From UPXZ01 sp047973025 (GTDB taxonomy: Bacteria; Bacteroidota; Bacteroidia; Bacteroidales; Paludibacteraceae), in contig JBKEBE010000091.1 in NCBI GenBank assembly GCA_047973025.1, positions 1 through 15,642 on the forward strand: a stretch of 15,642 bases of DNA. The letters run 5' to 3'. Numbering within the stretch: the first letter of the stretch is position 1; each line of letters starts with the position of its first letter. This document shows positions 1 through 8,661 of the stretch, one piece after another. The notes beneath the pieces were generated by a model. That model saw only the letters and a list, made by a program, of their open reading frames with translations. It was not told the origin of the DNA and did not search any database. The translations under genes were made by a program, and so were the position numbers.

Positions 1-1202
1 CGCACTTCGTCCCCACATAGCATATTGATATACTGATGATTAAGGATGTTAGAAACGGTAAGGTAATAAAACTGTTCTTTGGAATTCATCCGGCGATGCA
101 ACTCGAAAATATGATCCATCAATCCAGATGCGGGCGTTGCTTTGAGCGGAAACCCCATGGTAACGTTTATTTTTTCAATATGTTCCGGTAGGGAATGAAG
201 TAGAGAGACAAGTAAGCTCTCATCAGGCAAGACGACAGCTGTTTTTATCCAGTCTCCGGCAGCAGAGCCGGCGGGGTAAAGCTCGGAAAGAATACGGTGG
301 ACTTCTTTTGTTTGTCCCACCGCTGACGGAATGGCTATCAATTGAAATGACTTTTGGCGAAGAATATTAGTCGTACTTTCGATTGAAAATTTTGATGGAA
401 ATAGAGTTACATTTTCGTTGAAAAAATGTGAAGCCGGATTATCCGCGTCGCGTAACTCGTCAGACTCGTAATCCCAATAAAAATCGGCTTGACCTAATTT
501 GTGAAGTTCAACGAAAAGCGTTTTTTCACAACGATTCAGTGCATTGAATCCAACGAAAACAAATTGTTTCCCGGTAAAGTACTCCGGGATTTTGCTATTT
601 TCCAGGCTCTGAGCAACTTCCGAAAAAATCATTCCTTCCGTACCCAAATTTTCCGTGTCCAACTCTTTTCGAAACGTTTCATACAGTGGTAGCAGGATTT
701 TCCATATCGCGATGAAATCTTCTTTCGTTTGATTGTCCGCGACCGGCATAAAATGCGACCAGAAGTGCTCAATCGCAATTCTTTGATTTTCTGACACATA
801 CTCGGTCATCCAATCAATTTCTTTTAACGCGCTGATATTTTTGAAAAGTTTAGAAGCATCCGCGCGACTTTTATCAATATCGTTAAAATCAGCCAGCAGC
901 ATTTCGCCCCAGAAAAAGAAAGCATCAAACGTTTCATTACTGTTGCTTATTTGCTTGTAAATGCGATATAATCGAAATAATTCTGCTGTCCTGTCGGCTA
1001 ATTTTCGCGAAGAAGCGTTGAAAAAACAATCATTTATCGTACTAATTTCCGGTGAGAAAATAGGTTTATCAATGATTTCTGTGAGATATTTCCTGAAGAA
1101 CAGTCCGGCTCTTCGATTAGGAAATACAAATGTAAATTTACGAATATCAGCCTGATACTCGTTATAAAACGTGGAGGCTACTCGATAAAGAAATGGCTTC
1201 AT
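1..1202 (-). CDS. AddB-like PD-(D/E)XK nuclease family protein, N-terminal part (runs off left edge)
   Basis: Reading the minus strand from an ATG at 1202-1200 gives 400 codons with no stop, continuing beyond the window. The protein begins MKPFLYRVASTFY and has FVFPNRRAGLFFRKYL at residues 25-40, the stretch that replaces an ATP-binding motif in the helicase-like N-terminus of AddB-type proteins; no Walker A lysine motif is visible. A second family-like segment, FVFVGFNALN, lies at about residues 214-223, followed by VVLPDESLLVSLLHSLPE near 323-340 and a GFPLKATP segment. In Bacteroidota such proteins of roughly 950 residues carry a C-terminal PD-(D/E)XK nuclease and work with an AddA-type UvrD helicase in double-strand-break end resection; the nuclease part and the partner would lie to the left and cannot be seen. 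The gene is divergent from the DUF554 gene. The family call rests on remembered resemblance and is fairly secure; the exact role is inferred. Confidence 0.8.
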   Translation of the reverse strand, partial: MKPFLYRVASTFYNEYQADIRKFTFVFPNRRAGLFFRKYLTEIIDKPIFSPEISTINDCFFNASSRKLADRTAELFRLYRIYKQISNSNETFDAFFFWGEMLLADFNDIDKSRADASKLFKNISALKEIDWMTEYVSENQRIAIEHFWSHFMPVADNQTKEDFIAIWKILLPLYETFRKELDTENLGTEGMIFSEVAQSLENSKIPEYFTGKQFVFVGFNALNRCEKTLFVELHKLGQADFYWDYESDELRDADNPASHFFNENVTLFPSKFSIESTTNILRQKSFQLIAIPSAVGQTKEVHRILSELYPAGSAAGDWIKTAVVLPDESLLVSLLHSLPEHIEKINVTMGFPLKATPASGLMDHIFELHRRMNSKEQFYYLTVSNILNHQYINMLCGDEV

Positions 1203-1307
1203 AAAAACAGTCAAAAATTAGTTTTGGTGGCACATGTCGTTGAGAACGCTATCATTGGCTAAATTACTTATTTTTCTTCAAAGAACGATTATTCGTTCAT
1301 TTTTTCT

Positions 1308-1315
1308 TATTTTTG
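1308..1315 (+). promoter_or_regulatory. Putative Bacteroidota -7 promoter element (TATTTTTG)
   Basis: This is an exact match to TAnnTTTG, the -7 element used by the Bacteroidota primary sigma factor, followed by C. It lies about 85 bases before the DUF554 start codon at 1400. No convincing -33 TTG box is seen at the expected distance. It sits inside the 197-bp divergent spacer (1203-1399), in which I see nothing else definite. Confidence 0.45.
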
Positions 1316-1399
1316 CTTCAGATACGAATAAAAATTACCGTGCATGTTCGCTAAAAGTTGCTGTTTTCTACCGATAAATAGCTCAAAATCAAAATTATT

Positions 1400-2098
1400 A
1401 TGTTAGGTACAATTGTTAATACCGCTGCCGTTATAGTTGGTGGCACGCTTGGTTTATTTTTTAAAAACGGCATGCCGGAACGGATACGCAATATTTATTT
1501 TCAGGCTGTCGGACTTTTTACGCTTGCAATCGGCATCAGTATGGTTTGGAAAATGGATAATTTTCTGATAGTGGTTACAAGTGTTGTGATTGGTTCTATT
1601 TTCGGCGAATGGATAAATATAGAGAAAGGTGTCGAGCAACTTGGCGAGTGGACTAAAAAAAAACTTCGTATTGGCAATGAGCGTTTTTCCGAAGGATTGA
1701 CCACTTCATTCTTGCTATTTTGCATCGGAGCGTTGACGATTATGGGTGCTATCGAAGAAGGAACTACCGGAAGCTCCCGTCTGTTGCTTACCAAGTCGGT
1801 TTTGGACGGATTTTCGTCAATTTTGCTTGCTTCGGCTTTCGGTATCGGCGTGATTTTTTCCGCAGTTCCGTTGTTTTTGTTTCAAGGCGGCATTACGTTA
1901 GTCGCTAAATTTTTCGGAGAAATTCTTGCTGCCGATACGATTCACGCGTTAACAGCTGTTGGCGGAATTCTTTTATTGGGACTGGGAATCAATATTTTAG
2001 AAATCAAAAAACTTCGTATTCTGAACATGACTCCTGCCCTACTCGTTGTAGTACTACTGATGTATCTCACAGCAAAATTTAATTTAAGATTAATTTAA
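1400..2098 (+). CDS. DUF554 (YdfK/YqgA-like) integral membrane protein
   Basis: The 232-residue product is strongly hydrophobic throughout, with about six to seven likely membrane segments. It starts with MLGTIVNTAAVIVGGTLGLF, the characteristic N-terminus of the DUF554 family, and contains the family-like blocks GLFTLAIGISM, SVVIGSIFGEW and FCIGALTIMGAIEEG. Its length fits the family (about 225-240 residues). The family is widespread in bacteria; a transport role has been suggested but no substrate is established, so none is given here. The first ATG follows a likely promoter element at 1308-1315. The stop codon is separated by one base from the ATG of the next gene, so the two are probably co-transcribed and translationally coupled. 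Family call is confident; function is unknown. Confidence 0.88.
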   Translation: MLGTIVNTAAVIVGGTLGLFFKNGMPERIRNIYFQAVGLFTLAIGISMVWKMDNFLIVVTSVVIGSIFGEWINIEKGVEQLGEWTKKKLRIGNERFSEGLTTSFLLFCIGALTIMGAIEEGTTGSSRLLLTKSVLDGFSSILLASAFGIGVIFSAVPLFLFQGGITLVAKFFGEILAADTIHALTAVGGILLLGLGINILEIKKLRILNMTPALLVVVLLMYLTAKFNLRLI

Positions 2099-2099
2099 C

Positions 2100-2543
2100 A
2101 TGAATATTCATCTAATTTTAATTTGGTTTTTGATTGGATTTCTTTCAGTTAACGGGCTAAAATTGCTTCAAGCAAATCATGCGTTGAAGAAAATGAAAAA
2201 GACAACCACCCGGCTTAATCCGTCGGGAAGCCAACTCGGACAAAAAGCGTATCTGAAGAGTCTTACGATTTTTCCGGTTTATTATCTCGTCGTATGGATC
2301 ATCTGCAGTGTTTTTTTTCTAAAAGAATCGAATCCGGAAAAAATATACCTGATCGCACTCATTGCCGGTGCTATTTGGTTGCTATTGACGTTGCTTCTCG
2401 AAACACTCGTTTGGAGTAAAATACGTCATAAATTTCAACTCACTTTGAAAGAAATGTATCAGAGATCACAACCGTGGATTTCAATTTCCTATTATGCGGT
2501 CTTAATCAGTCCGTTAATTATCGCGTTGATTCTGGGTAAATAA
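2100..2543 (+). CDS. Small conserved four-helix membrane protein of unknown function
   Basis: This 147-residue product has four predicted membrane helices: about residues 3-20, 56-74, 83-104 and 127-145. A polar, lysine-rich loop (about 26-54) follows the first helix, and a second polar stretch (about 105-122) contains KIRHKFQLTLKEMYQRSQPW. That region, with the ETLVW motif before it and QPWISISY after it, resembles a conserved but unnamed membrane protein family I have seen in related bacteria; I cannot name it with confidence. The ATG begins one base after the TAA of the DUF554 gene, so the pair almost certainly forms one transcript and may act together in the membrane. No enzymatic motif is visible. 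Confidence 0.75.
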   Translation: MNIHLILIWFLIGFLSVNGLKLLQANHALKKMKKTTTRLNPSGSQLGQKAYLKSLTIFPVYYLVVWIICSVFFLKESNPEKIYLIALIAGAIWLLLTLLLETLVWSKIRHKFQLTLKEMYQRSQPWISISYYAVLISPLIIALILGK

Positions 2544-2639
2544 TTCATAAGCCTACATTTACATGAGCATTTTTATCAAAGCGAAAACTTTTTCGTATTT
2601 CTAACTGTTAAAACTCCACACCATTCATCAAGAAACGAT

Positions 2640-4172
2640 ATGAACAAGAAAACTGTTTTCGAACAAAGGCTAAAATCTTTGCAAAGCATGGAAGATGTTG
2701 CCGTGCAAAAGCAACACCTGAAAGCCAAATTCACAGCACGCGAAAGACTTAATATTCTATTTGATGAAGGAAGTTTCTTTGAGTTGAATACATTTGTGGA
2801 GCCTGCAAAAGCCATCAAAAAAACTCAGAATGCTTATGGCGACGGCGTCGTTGTCGGACGTGGATTGATACAAGGACGGAGCGTGTTCGCTTACGCGCAA
2901 GATTTTACCGTGATGGGCGGCTCTTTGGGCTATGCGCACGGCACAAAAATCGCGAAAGTACAGGAAATGGCGCTAAAATTTGGCGCGCCTTGTGTGGGAC
3001 TGATTGATAGTGGTGGTGCCCGTATTCAAGAAGGGATCAACAGTCTTTCGGCTTATGCCCGCATCTTCAAGAACAACGCGCGATCTTCCGGCATCATTCC
3101 CCAAATCAGCGTGATATTGGGTCCTGCAGCCGGTGGTGCCGTATATTCGCCTGCCATGACGGACTTTGTGATTATGACCAACAAAACTTCGTACATGTTC
3201 GTAACCGGTCCTGATGTGGTAAAAGAAGTGTTGAATCAAGACATCACGATGGATGATTTGGGAGGCGGAAACGTACACGCAGAGAAAAGTGGTGTGGCTC
3301 ATTTCGTTTTTGAAGATGAAGAGCATGCCATCATGCAGGTTCGCAGGCTTTTATCTTATCTTCCATTAAATAATTTCGACCCACTTCCCGTCTCGCTGGA
3401 TGTAGAATTCAACGAAAACCGCCAAGATTACCTGAACAGTATTGTCCCCGAAGATCCAAATCGACCTTACGATATGAAGGAGATTATCAATATTTTAGTG
3501 GATAACAATACATTTTTGGAAATTCAAGAAAAATTCGCACCCAATATCTTAGTTGGTTTTGCCCGCTTGGATGGTAAAACGATCGGAATCGTAGCCAACC
3601 AACCTAAAGCAATGGCAGGTACGCTCGATATCAATGCAAGTATCAAAGGTGCGCGGTTTGTACGCTTCTGTGATTCGTTCAACATACCGCTACTGGTTCT
3701 CGAAGATGTTCCGGGATTTTTGCCGGGCGTTGATCAAGAACACATGGGAATCATCCGAAACGGAGCCAAATTGCTTTATGCGTTTTGTGAAGCAACCGTT
3801 CCACGAATTACCGTTATCACTCGAAAAGCCTACGGTGGTGCATTTGTGGTAATGAACAGCTTGGGGGTGGGCGGAGACTTTAATTTCGCGTGGCCATCCG
3901 CCGAAATTGCCGTTATGGGACCTTCCGGAGCGATTAAAATTGTAAATAGAGCAGAACTTACCGTCGCACCCGATAAGGCAAAATTAGAAAAAGAGTTGAC
4001 GCAAAAGTACAAGGATGAAATTGCCAACCCATTCAAAGCCGAAGAATTGGGAATGATTGATGACGTGATTATGCCCTCCAAGACCCGACAAGTATTGATT
4101 ACCGCGTTTGATATTTTGGCAAACAAACAATACTCCCAGCCGGAAAGGAAACATGGCAATATTCCGTTGTAG
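2640..4172 (+). CDS. Biotin-dependent acyl-CoA carboxylase, carboxyltransferase (beta) subunit; propionyl-CoA carboxylase / methylmalonyl-CoA decarboxylase type
   Basis: The 510-residue product is a full-length carboxyltransferase with paired crotonase-like halves, which transfers a carboxyl group between biotin and an acyl-CoA, most often propionyl-CoA/methylmalonyl-CoA in this group. Visible motifs are the N-terminal KFTARERLNILFDEGSF (about 30-46), the oxyanion-hole segment DSGGARIQEG (123-132), GPAAGGAVYSPA (161-172), the C-terminal half's EDVPGFLPGVDQE (355-367), KAYGGAFVVMNSLGVGGD (396-413) and AWPSAEIAVMGPSGA (417-431). No biotin carboxylase, biotin carrier, methylmalonyl-CoA epimerase or decarboxylase membrane subunit is adjacent; these would be elsewhere. 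A one-mismatch promoter element (TACATTTA, 2554-2561) lies upstream. Whether it works as carboxylase (pccB-like) or as mmdA in sodium-pump decarboxylation cannot be told from this sequence. Confidence 0.93.
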   Translation: MNKKTVFEQRLKSLQSMEDVAVQKQHLKAKFTARERLNILFDEGSFFELNTFVEPAKAIKKTQNAYGDGVVVGRGLIQGRSVFAYAQDFTVMGGSLGYAHGTKIAKVQEMALKFGAPCVGLIDSGGARIQEGINSLSAYARIFKNNARSSGIIPQISVILGPAAGGAVYSPAMTDFVIMTNKTSYMFVTGPDVVKEVLNQDITMDDLGGGNVHAEKSGVAHFVFEDEEHAIMQVRRLLSYLPLNNFDPLPVSLDVEFNENRQDYLNSIVPEDPNRPYDMKEIINILVDNNTFLEIQEKFAPNILVGFARLDGKTIGIVANQPKAMAGTLDINASIKGARFVRFCDSFNIPLLVLEDVPGFLPGVDQEHMGIIRNGAKLLYAFCEATVPRITVITRKAYGGAFVVMNSLGVGGDFNFAWPSAEIAVMGPSGAIKIVNRAELTVAPDKAKLEKELTQKYKDEIANPFKAEELGMIDDVIMPSKTRQVLITAFDILANKQYSQPERKHGNIPL

Positions 4173-4408
4173 TTTGGTCAAGCAGTGTACATGCAGGATT
4201 ATTTTAATGTTTTGATCGTTTTTCCGGATTAAGCATGAGATTCTTTTGTATTACATAACTCACGTGCTTATCAACTTCAGGAAACATTTCTGTCCGAAAA
4301 GAATTCCCGCTAAAAGCGTTTACTCACACCTGACGACCGAGTATCACTTCCGATGCTTTATACCTAACACTTAACCATTTTTTTTTCGAAAAATCATAAA
4401 AAAAAACG
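4173..4408. other. Intergenic spacer with no recognised gene
   Basis: Between the carboxyltransferase stop and the HTCS promoter I see no open frame with family resemblance on either strand, no tRNA and no clear stem-loop terminator with a U-tract. The right part (about 4377-4410) is made of T and A homopolymer runs around a short TTTTTCGAAAAA palindrome, just before the promoter element. Confidence 0.5.
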
Positions 4409-4416
4409 TACATTTG
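4409..4416 (+). promoter_or_regulatory. Putative Bacteroidota -7 promoter element (TACATTTG)
   Basis: An exact TAnnTTTG match lies 50 bases before the first in-frame ATG (4466) and 134 bases before the preferred start (4550) of the HTCS gene. It directly follows A/T homopolymer tracts. No strong -33 box is visible. Confidence 0.5.
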
Positions 4417-4549
4417 TACCGTCAGATTCGAGTACCGGCAGTAAAGTTTAACAGGATATATTTAAATGTTACCTGTATCATTCATTCGCTTTACCCACGC
4501 ACTGCTTGTTACAAAATGGTTGTTCGTTTTTTTAACTTTTAATCGAAAC

Positions 4550-7500
4550 ATGGTAAGTAGTATTCCAATAAAAAATTTTCTTTTGAAACTTTTTTTTGCC
4601 CAGTTCCTGCTTCTCATAAGTACGACGATTTATTCGCAGCATTCGTATTCTTTTAGAACCTTCTCACCGAAAGGAGGTTTCTACTACGATGGCGTTCAGA
4701 GTATTATTCAGGATAACGATGGCTTTATATGGATCTTGCTTGAAAATGATCTACAACGCTTTGACGGATACGAATACAAACGATATACTTCCGATTTTCA
4801 AAATCCGGATATTTCCAATCTTTACAACATCGTCAAAGATACCGCGGGTGTTCTTTACGTTTCGTCAAGCAACGGACTTTTTCGTTACGACAAGTTGACA
4901 GATTCGTTTACCAAGTATATGAATGAGCCTGTTCTCGGTCTGGACATTGACCGGCACAATATCATGTGGTGCACATTCAATGGTTTGCTATACAAATTAA
5001 GCTTAGCCGATAAAACGCTCAAAGAATGTAGATACAAGGATAAATCCATCTGGAACATTTTTCATTGCGCAAAACAGAAAGACGGTGTATTCTTGGCATC
5101 TTACTTCAATAAGATATACTATTCGGCTTACGATCAATCGGGTAAAATATCCCTATACGCATCACTTCCAAATGATTATAATATTGATGATATTCTGTGT
5201 AAAGAAAACTACCTCTGGATTTTGACAGAAAAACACGGTGTACTGAAAATGGATGTTTCATCCAAAAAAATAGAAGGTCAGTGGGAGTTTAGAAATAAAG
5301 AAGAAGATTTTCCGGTAAGCGCCTTTTATTTGGATAAGAATAACAAGGTGTGGATAGGAACACAGCGAGGTCTCTATGTCCTTGATCCGGCAACCGGCAA
5401 CTTTCAACTGTATCTTCACTCAAAATCGGATTATTTTAGTTTACCCAACAGCTCTGTTTGGAGCATTGTCGGCGATGCACATCAGAATATATGGATTGGG
5501 ACTTTCGCGGGCGGTTTATGTTACGTCAATCCGGATGAAGATATTTCTATTAAAACCTATACGTCCGACAAAAGCAGTCTTAGTCACAATCTCGTGAGCG
5601 CTTTTGCCGAAGACGGACCGCTTCTATGGCTGGGGACAGAAGGTGGTGGCTTGAACTGCTTAGATAGAAGAACAGATAGCTTCACATTGTACAAAGCCGA
5701 CAGGAAAAACAACCGTTTGAATTCCAACAATGTAAAATCTTTAGCGCTCGATTTTAACAAAAGACTTTGGATAGCCATGTATCTTGGTGGTTTGGATTGC
5801 TTCGATACAAGAACCAAAACATTTCGGCATTTTCTCAACGATCCAAAGAATAAAAACAGCCTTTACGTCAATAATCTGAGAAAAATAATTCTCGAAGGAG
5901 ATTCCGGATTATGGATAGCCTACCAAATCGACCGTCCGCTTATTTCGTTCTATTCATTCAAGAAGAACACCTTTACGCATTCTATTTTCGGAGATAAAGG
6001 CTACGTGTTTGACATACATAAAGACAATGTTGGTAACTTGTGGATTGTAACGAACAAAGATCTTTATAAAAAAGACAAACAAACCTCCAACATCGTAAAT
6101 GTATCTTCCAAAAAAAATGAAATTCTCAATGCGCGTTCGATATGTACGGACGAAGCCGATAATGTGTGGATCGGCACCGTCGGTCGCGGAATCATTAAAT
6201 ACGATGTTTCCACATCCGAGTTCATATCGTATCCAGAGTTACTGAGCTTCAATGTTCATAGTGTCAACAGTATTTGTCCCGCTTCTTCGGGCTATCTGTG
6301 GATAGGTACAAATTTCGGACTTTTTTTATACGACATCAAGCGCAATACCTACCGAAGATTTGATGACAGCGATGGTTTACCGGGAAATGTGTATTATCCG
6401 TTGGCTTCCGTGAGAGGAAATTCGGGAAATTATTACTTCGGAGGCACCAATGGATTTACCATTATGGATGCCCGGATGAAAACCAACAGCCAGTTGGAAC
6501 CGAAGGCTGTCATTTCGGAGTTTTATATCGATAATGTACCCGCCAAATCCAATTTCAAAAGAGGAAATTCCGGCAATGAAATTATACTGAACCACAATCA
6601 AATCAATTTCGGATTCAAGTTTTCATCCGATAATTACGTGTCGCCCGGCAAAAACAGATTTAAATACCGTCTGAAGGAGTACGACGATCGATGGGTTACT
6701 ACCGACGCGTTCAACCGAACCGCGATGTACTCAAAAATTCCTTCCGGAACCTATTATTTTGAAGTACTTGCAGCAAACAACGACGGAGTCTGGGGAGACG
6801 TTCCGACCGTTGTAAAGATTAGACGTCAACCGGCTCCTTGGGCAAGTTGGTGGGCTTATTTATTGTATGTAATTTTTGGTTTGGCTATCGCCACGGCAAT
6901 TATTTACAACTACGTTGAACAACGAAGATTAAAGCTACAATTGTATGTCGATGATTTGAACAAGCAGAAAAAAGAAGAAATTCATCAATCCCAATTGCGT
7001 TTCGTAACCAATATCTCACACGACTTTAAAACGCCGTTATCGCTGATTTTGGCAACTTTAGGCAATCTGAAACAAGAAGGAATAAAACAGTATTATTATA
7101 GCATATTGCACAACAATGCTCAACGATTGTTGAATCTGGTCAATGAACTTATGGATTTCAAGACAATCGAACATGGCAAAATGAATCTGCAAATACAGGC
7201 TACTGATGTAAACAGTTTGCTTACGACATTAACGTCCGATTTCATCGATTATGCCCAATCGCACGACATACAGTTCGATTTTTCGCATGACCAAGCACTT
7301 CCCGATCTACTGCCTATAGATAAGTACGTTGTAGAAAGAATCGTAATGAATCTGTTAAGCAACTCCTTCAAATACACTAAAAATGAAGGCGAGGTAAAGA
7401 TAGCTACTTATGAGTCCGCTTCAAAATTTGCTTCCTCCTATGAATTGGCTCGTCAGATATGTGACGGAGACGTTCCGACGGATAATTTTTTGATAGTAAT

Positions 7501-8596
7501 CAGCGATACAGGTACGGGTATTTCCAAGGAAATGCTCCTGAGTATTTTCGATGGCTACTATCCGGTAAATACGAGTAACCTGAATCAACATATAGGAACC
7601 GGTATAGGATTGGCATTGGTTAAAAGTCTGGTGCTACTGCACAAAGGGTTCATCCGAATTTACAGCGAATATGGTAAAGGTACCGATATTGTTATCGGCT
7701 TACCAACGGATGTATCGGTTTATGATAAATCCGAATTAGCAGAAACTCAAATCCTGCAAAGTCCATTTGACGACAATACTGAATCGTTCGATATGATTGA
7801 AGACATTAAGGAGGATATCCTGCAAAACGAGAAAAAAAGAGTACTCATTGTAGAAGACAACAACGACTTAAACAAACTTCTTTCTGACTTTCTATCTCCG
7901 TATTACGAAATTTTCAATACAAGTAATGGAGTCGAAGCTACGGAAATTTTACAAGAAACCGATATAGAACTAATTATCAGCGACATAATGATGCCATTGA
8001 AAGATGGAATTACTTTGTGCCGCGAAGTAAAAGCCGACATCAATACATCTCACATCCCCTTTATCCTCTTAAGCGCGAAAGTCGAGTTAGACTCAAAAAT
8101 AGAAGGCGCGGATTCAGGAGCCGATATGTATTTTGAAAAACCGATTGATTTCAACCTATTACTATTATCTATCAAAAATATATTCAAAAATCAGCAAAAA
8201 TTAAGAGATTATTATACAAAAAATTATTACGTCGATAGTGTCGAACTGTCTATTAATGAGCAAGATAATATTTTCTTGAAAAAGTTGATGGAAATCATCG
8301 ACAAAAATCTTACTTATTCGAACATGGATGTTAATTATATATCCTCCGAATTATCCATGAGTCATAGTAAATTTTATTCAAAATTAAAGATGCTTACCGG
8401 AAAATCTCCCGTTCAATTTATTCTGAATTACAAATTGAAGTTGGCAGCACGCATGATTTTGGAGCAAGATGTGTCGGTTAATCAGGTAATGGAGCAAATC
8501 GGTATCAAAAGTCAGTCTTATTTTACCAACGCCTTCAAGAAAGAATTCGGAGAAACACCGTCAGCTTTCGCGCTACGTAGAAAGAAAAAAATGTAA
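4550..8596 (+). CDS. Hybrid two-component system (HTCS) sensor kinase/response regulator, AraC-type
   Basis: HTCS proteins sense a periplasmic oligosaccharide and directly activate polysaccharide-utilisation genes. I prefer the ATG at 4550 (1348 residues) because it opens a signal peptide (K-rich start, then LFFAQFLLLISTTIYSQ); an in-frame ATG at 4466 would add 28 residues. Domains in order: about 13-14 Reg_prop beta-propeller repeats with WIGT-type motifs (about 40-650), a Y_Y_Y domain (about 680-755), one membrane helix (about 765-790), a HisKA domain with H-box SHDFKTPLSL and phospho-accepting His at about 824, an HATPase domain with NLLSNSFKYT, DTGTGIS and GTGIGLALV, a receiver with acidic patch VEDNND and phosphorylated Asp at about 1145 in SDIMMP plus FEKP, and a C-terminal AraC helix-turn-helix (about 1245-1345). 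All signalling residues are present, so it looks functional. The only adjacent carbohydrate-type gene, on the opposite strand, is a pseudogene, and no SusC/D pair is present. Inducer and targets are unknown. Confidence 0.95.
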   Translation: MVSSIPIKNFLLKLFFAQFLLLISTTIYSQHSYSFRTFSPKGGFYYDGVQSIIQDNDGFIWILLENDLQRFDGYEYKRYTSDFQNPDISNLYNIVKDTAGVLYVSSSNGLFRYDKLTDSFTKYMNEPVLGLDIDRHNIMWCTFNGLLYKLSLADKTLKECRYKDKSIWNIFHCAKQKDGVFLASYFNKIYYSAYDQSGKISLYASLPNDYNIDDILCKENYLWILTEKHGVLKMDVSSKKIEGQWEFRNKEEDFPVSAFYLDKNNKVWIGTQRGLYVLDPATGNFQLYLHSKSDYFSLPNSSVWSIVGDAHQNIWIGTFAGGLCYVNPDEDISIKTYTSDKSSLSHNLVSAFAEDGPLLWLGTEGGGLNCLDRRTDSFTLYKADRKNNRLNSNNVKSLALDFNKRLWIAMYLGGLDCFDTRTKTFRHFLNDPKNKNSLYVNNLRKIILEGDSGLWIAYQIDRPLISFYSFKKNTFTHSIFGDKGYVFDIHKDNVGNLWIVTNKDLYKKDKQTSNIVNVSSKKNEILNARSICTDEADNVWIGTVGRGIIKYDVSTSEFISYPELLSFNVHSVNSICPASSGYLWIGTNFGLFLYDIKRNTYRRFDDSDGLPGNVYYPLASVRGNSGNYYFGGTNGFTIMDARMKTNSQLEPKAVISEFYIDNVPAKSNFKRGNSGNEIILNHNQINFGFKFSSDNYVSPGKNRFKYRLKEYDDRWVTTDAFNRTAMYSKIPSGTYYFEVLAANNDGVWGDVPTVVKIRRQPAPWASWWAYLLYVIFGLAIATAIIYNYVEQRRLKLQLYVDDLNKQKKEEIHQSQLRFVTNISHDFKTPLSLILATLGNLKQEGIKQYYYSILHNNAQRLLNLVNELMDFKTIEHGKMNLQIQATDVNSLLTTLTSDFIDYAQSHDIQFDFSHDQALPDLLPIDKYVVERIVMNLLSNSFKYTKNEGEVKIATYESASKFASSYELARQICDGDVPTDNFLIVISDTGTGISKEMLLSIFDGYYPVNTSNLNQHIGTGIGLALVKSLVLLHKGFIRIYSEYGKGTDIVIGLPTDVSVYDKSELAETQILQSPFDDNTESFDMIEDIKEDILQNEKKRVLIVEDNNDLNKLLSDFLSPYYEIFNTSNGVEATEILQETDIELIISDIMMPLKDGITLCREVKADINTSHIPFILLSAKVELDSKIEGADSGADMYFEKPIDFNLLLLSIKNIFKNQQKLRDYYTKNYYVDSVELSINEQDNIFLKKLMEIIDKNLTYSNMDVNYISSELSMSHSKFYSKLKMLTGKSPVQFILNYKLKLAARMILEQDVSVNQVMEQIGIKSQSYFTNAFKKEFGETPSAFALRRKKKM

Positions 8597-8661
8597 TCGG
8601 TCCAGCCTTATCAAAACACGAAGTATCCGGAGTTTTTAATTCCTGAGAAGAATCAAATCCC

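Noticed and set aside
501..1155. Small plus-strand open frames within 1-1202
   Set aside because: They overlap, in the opposite sense, a continuous 400-codon minus-strand frame with family resemblance; their predicted products are low-complexity and unlike proteins.
2554..2561. TACATTTA as a promoter for the carboxyltransferase gene
   Set aside because: One mismatch to TAnnTTTG in the G position and no -33 box at suitable spacing; mentioned only within the gene entry.
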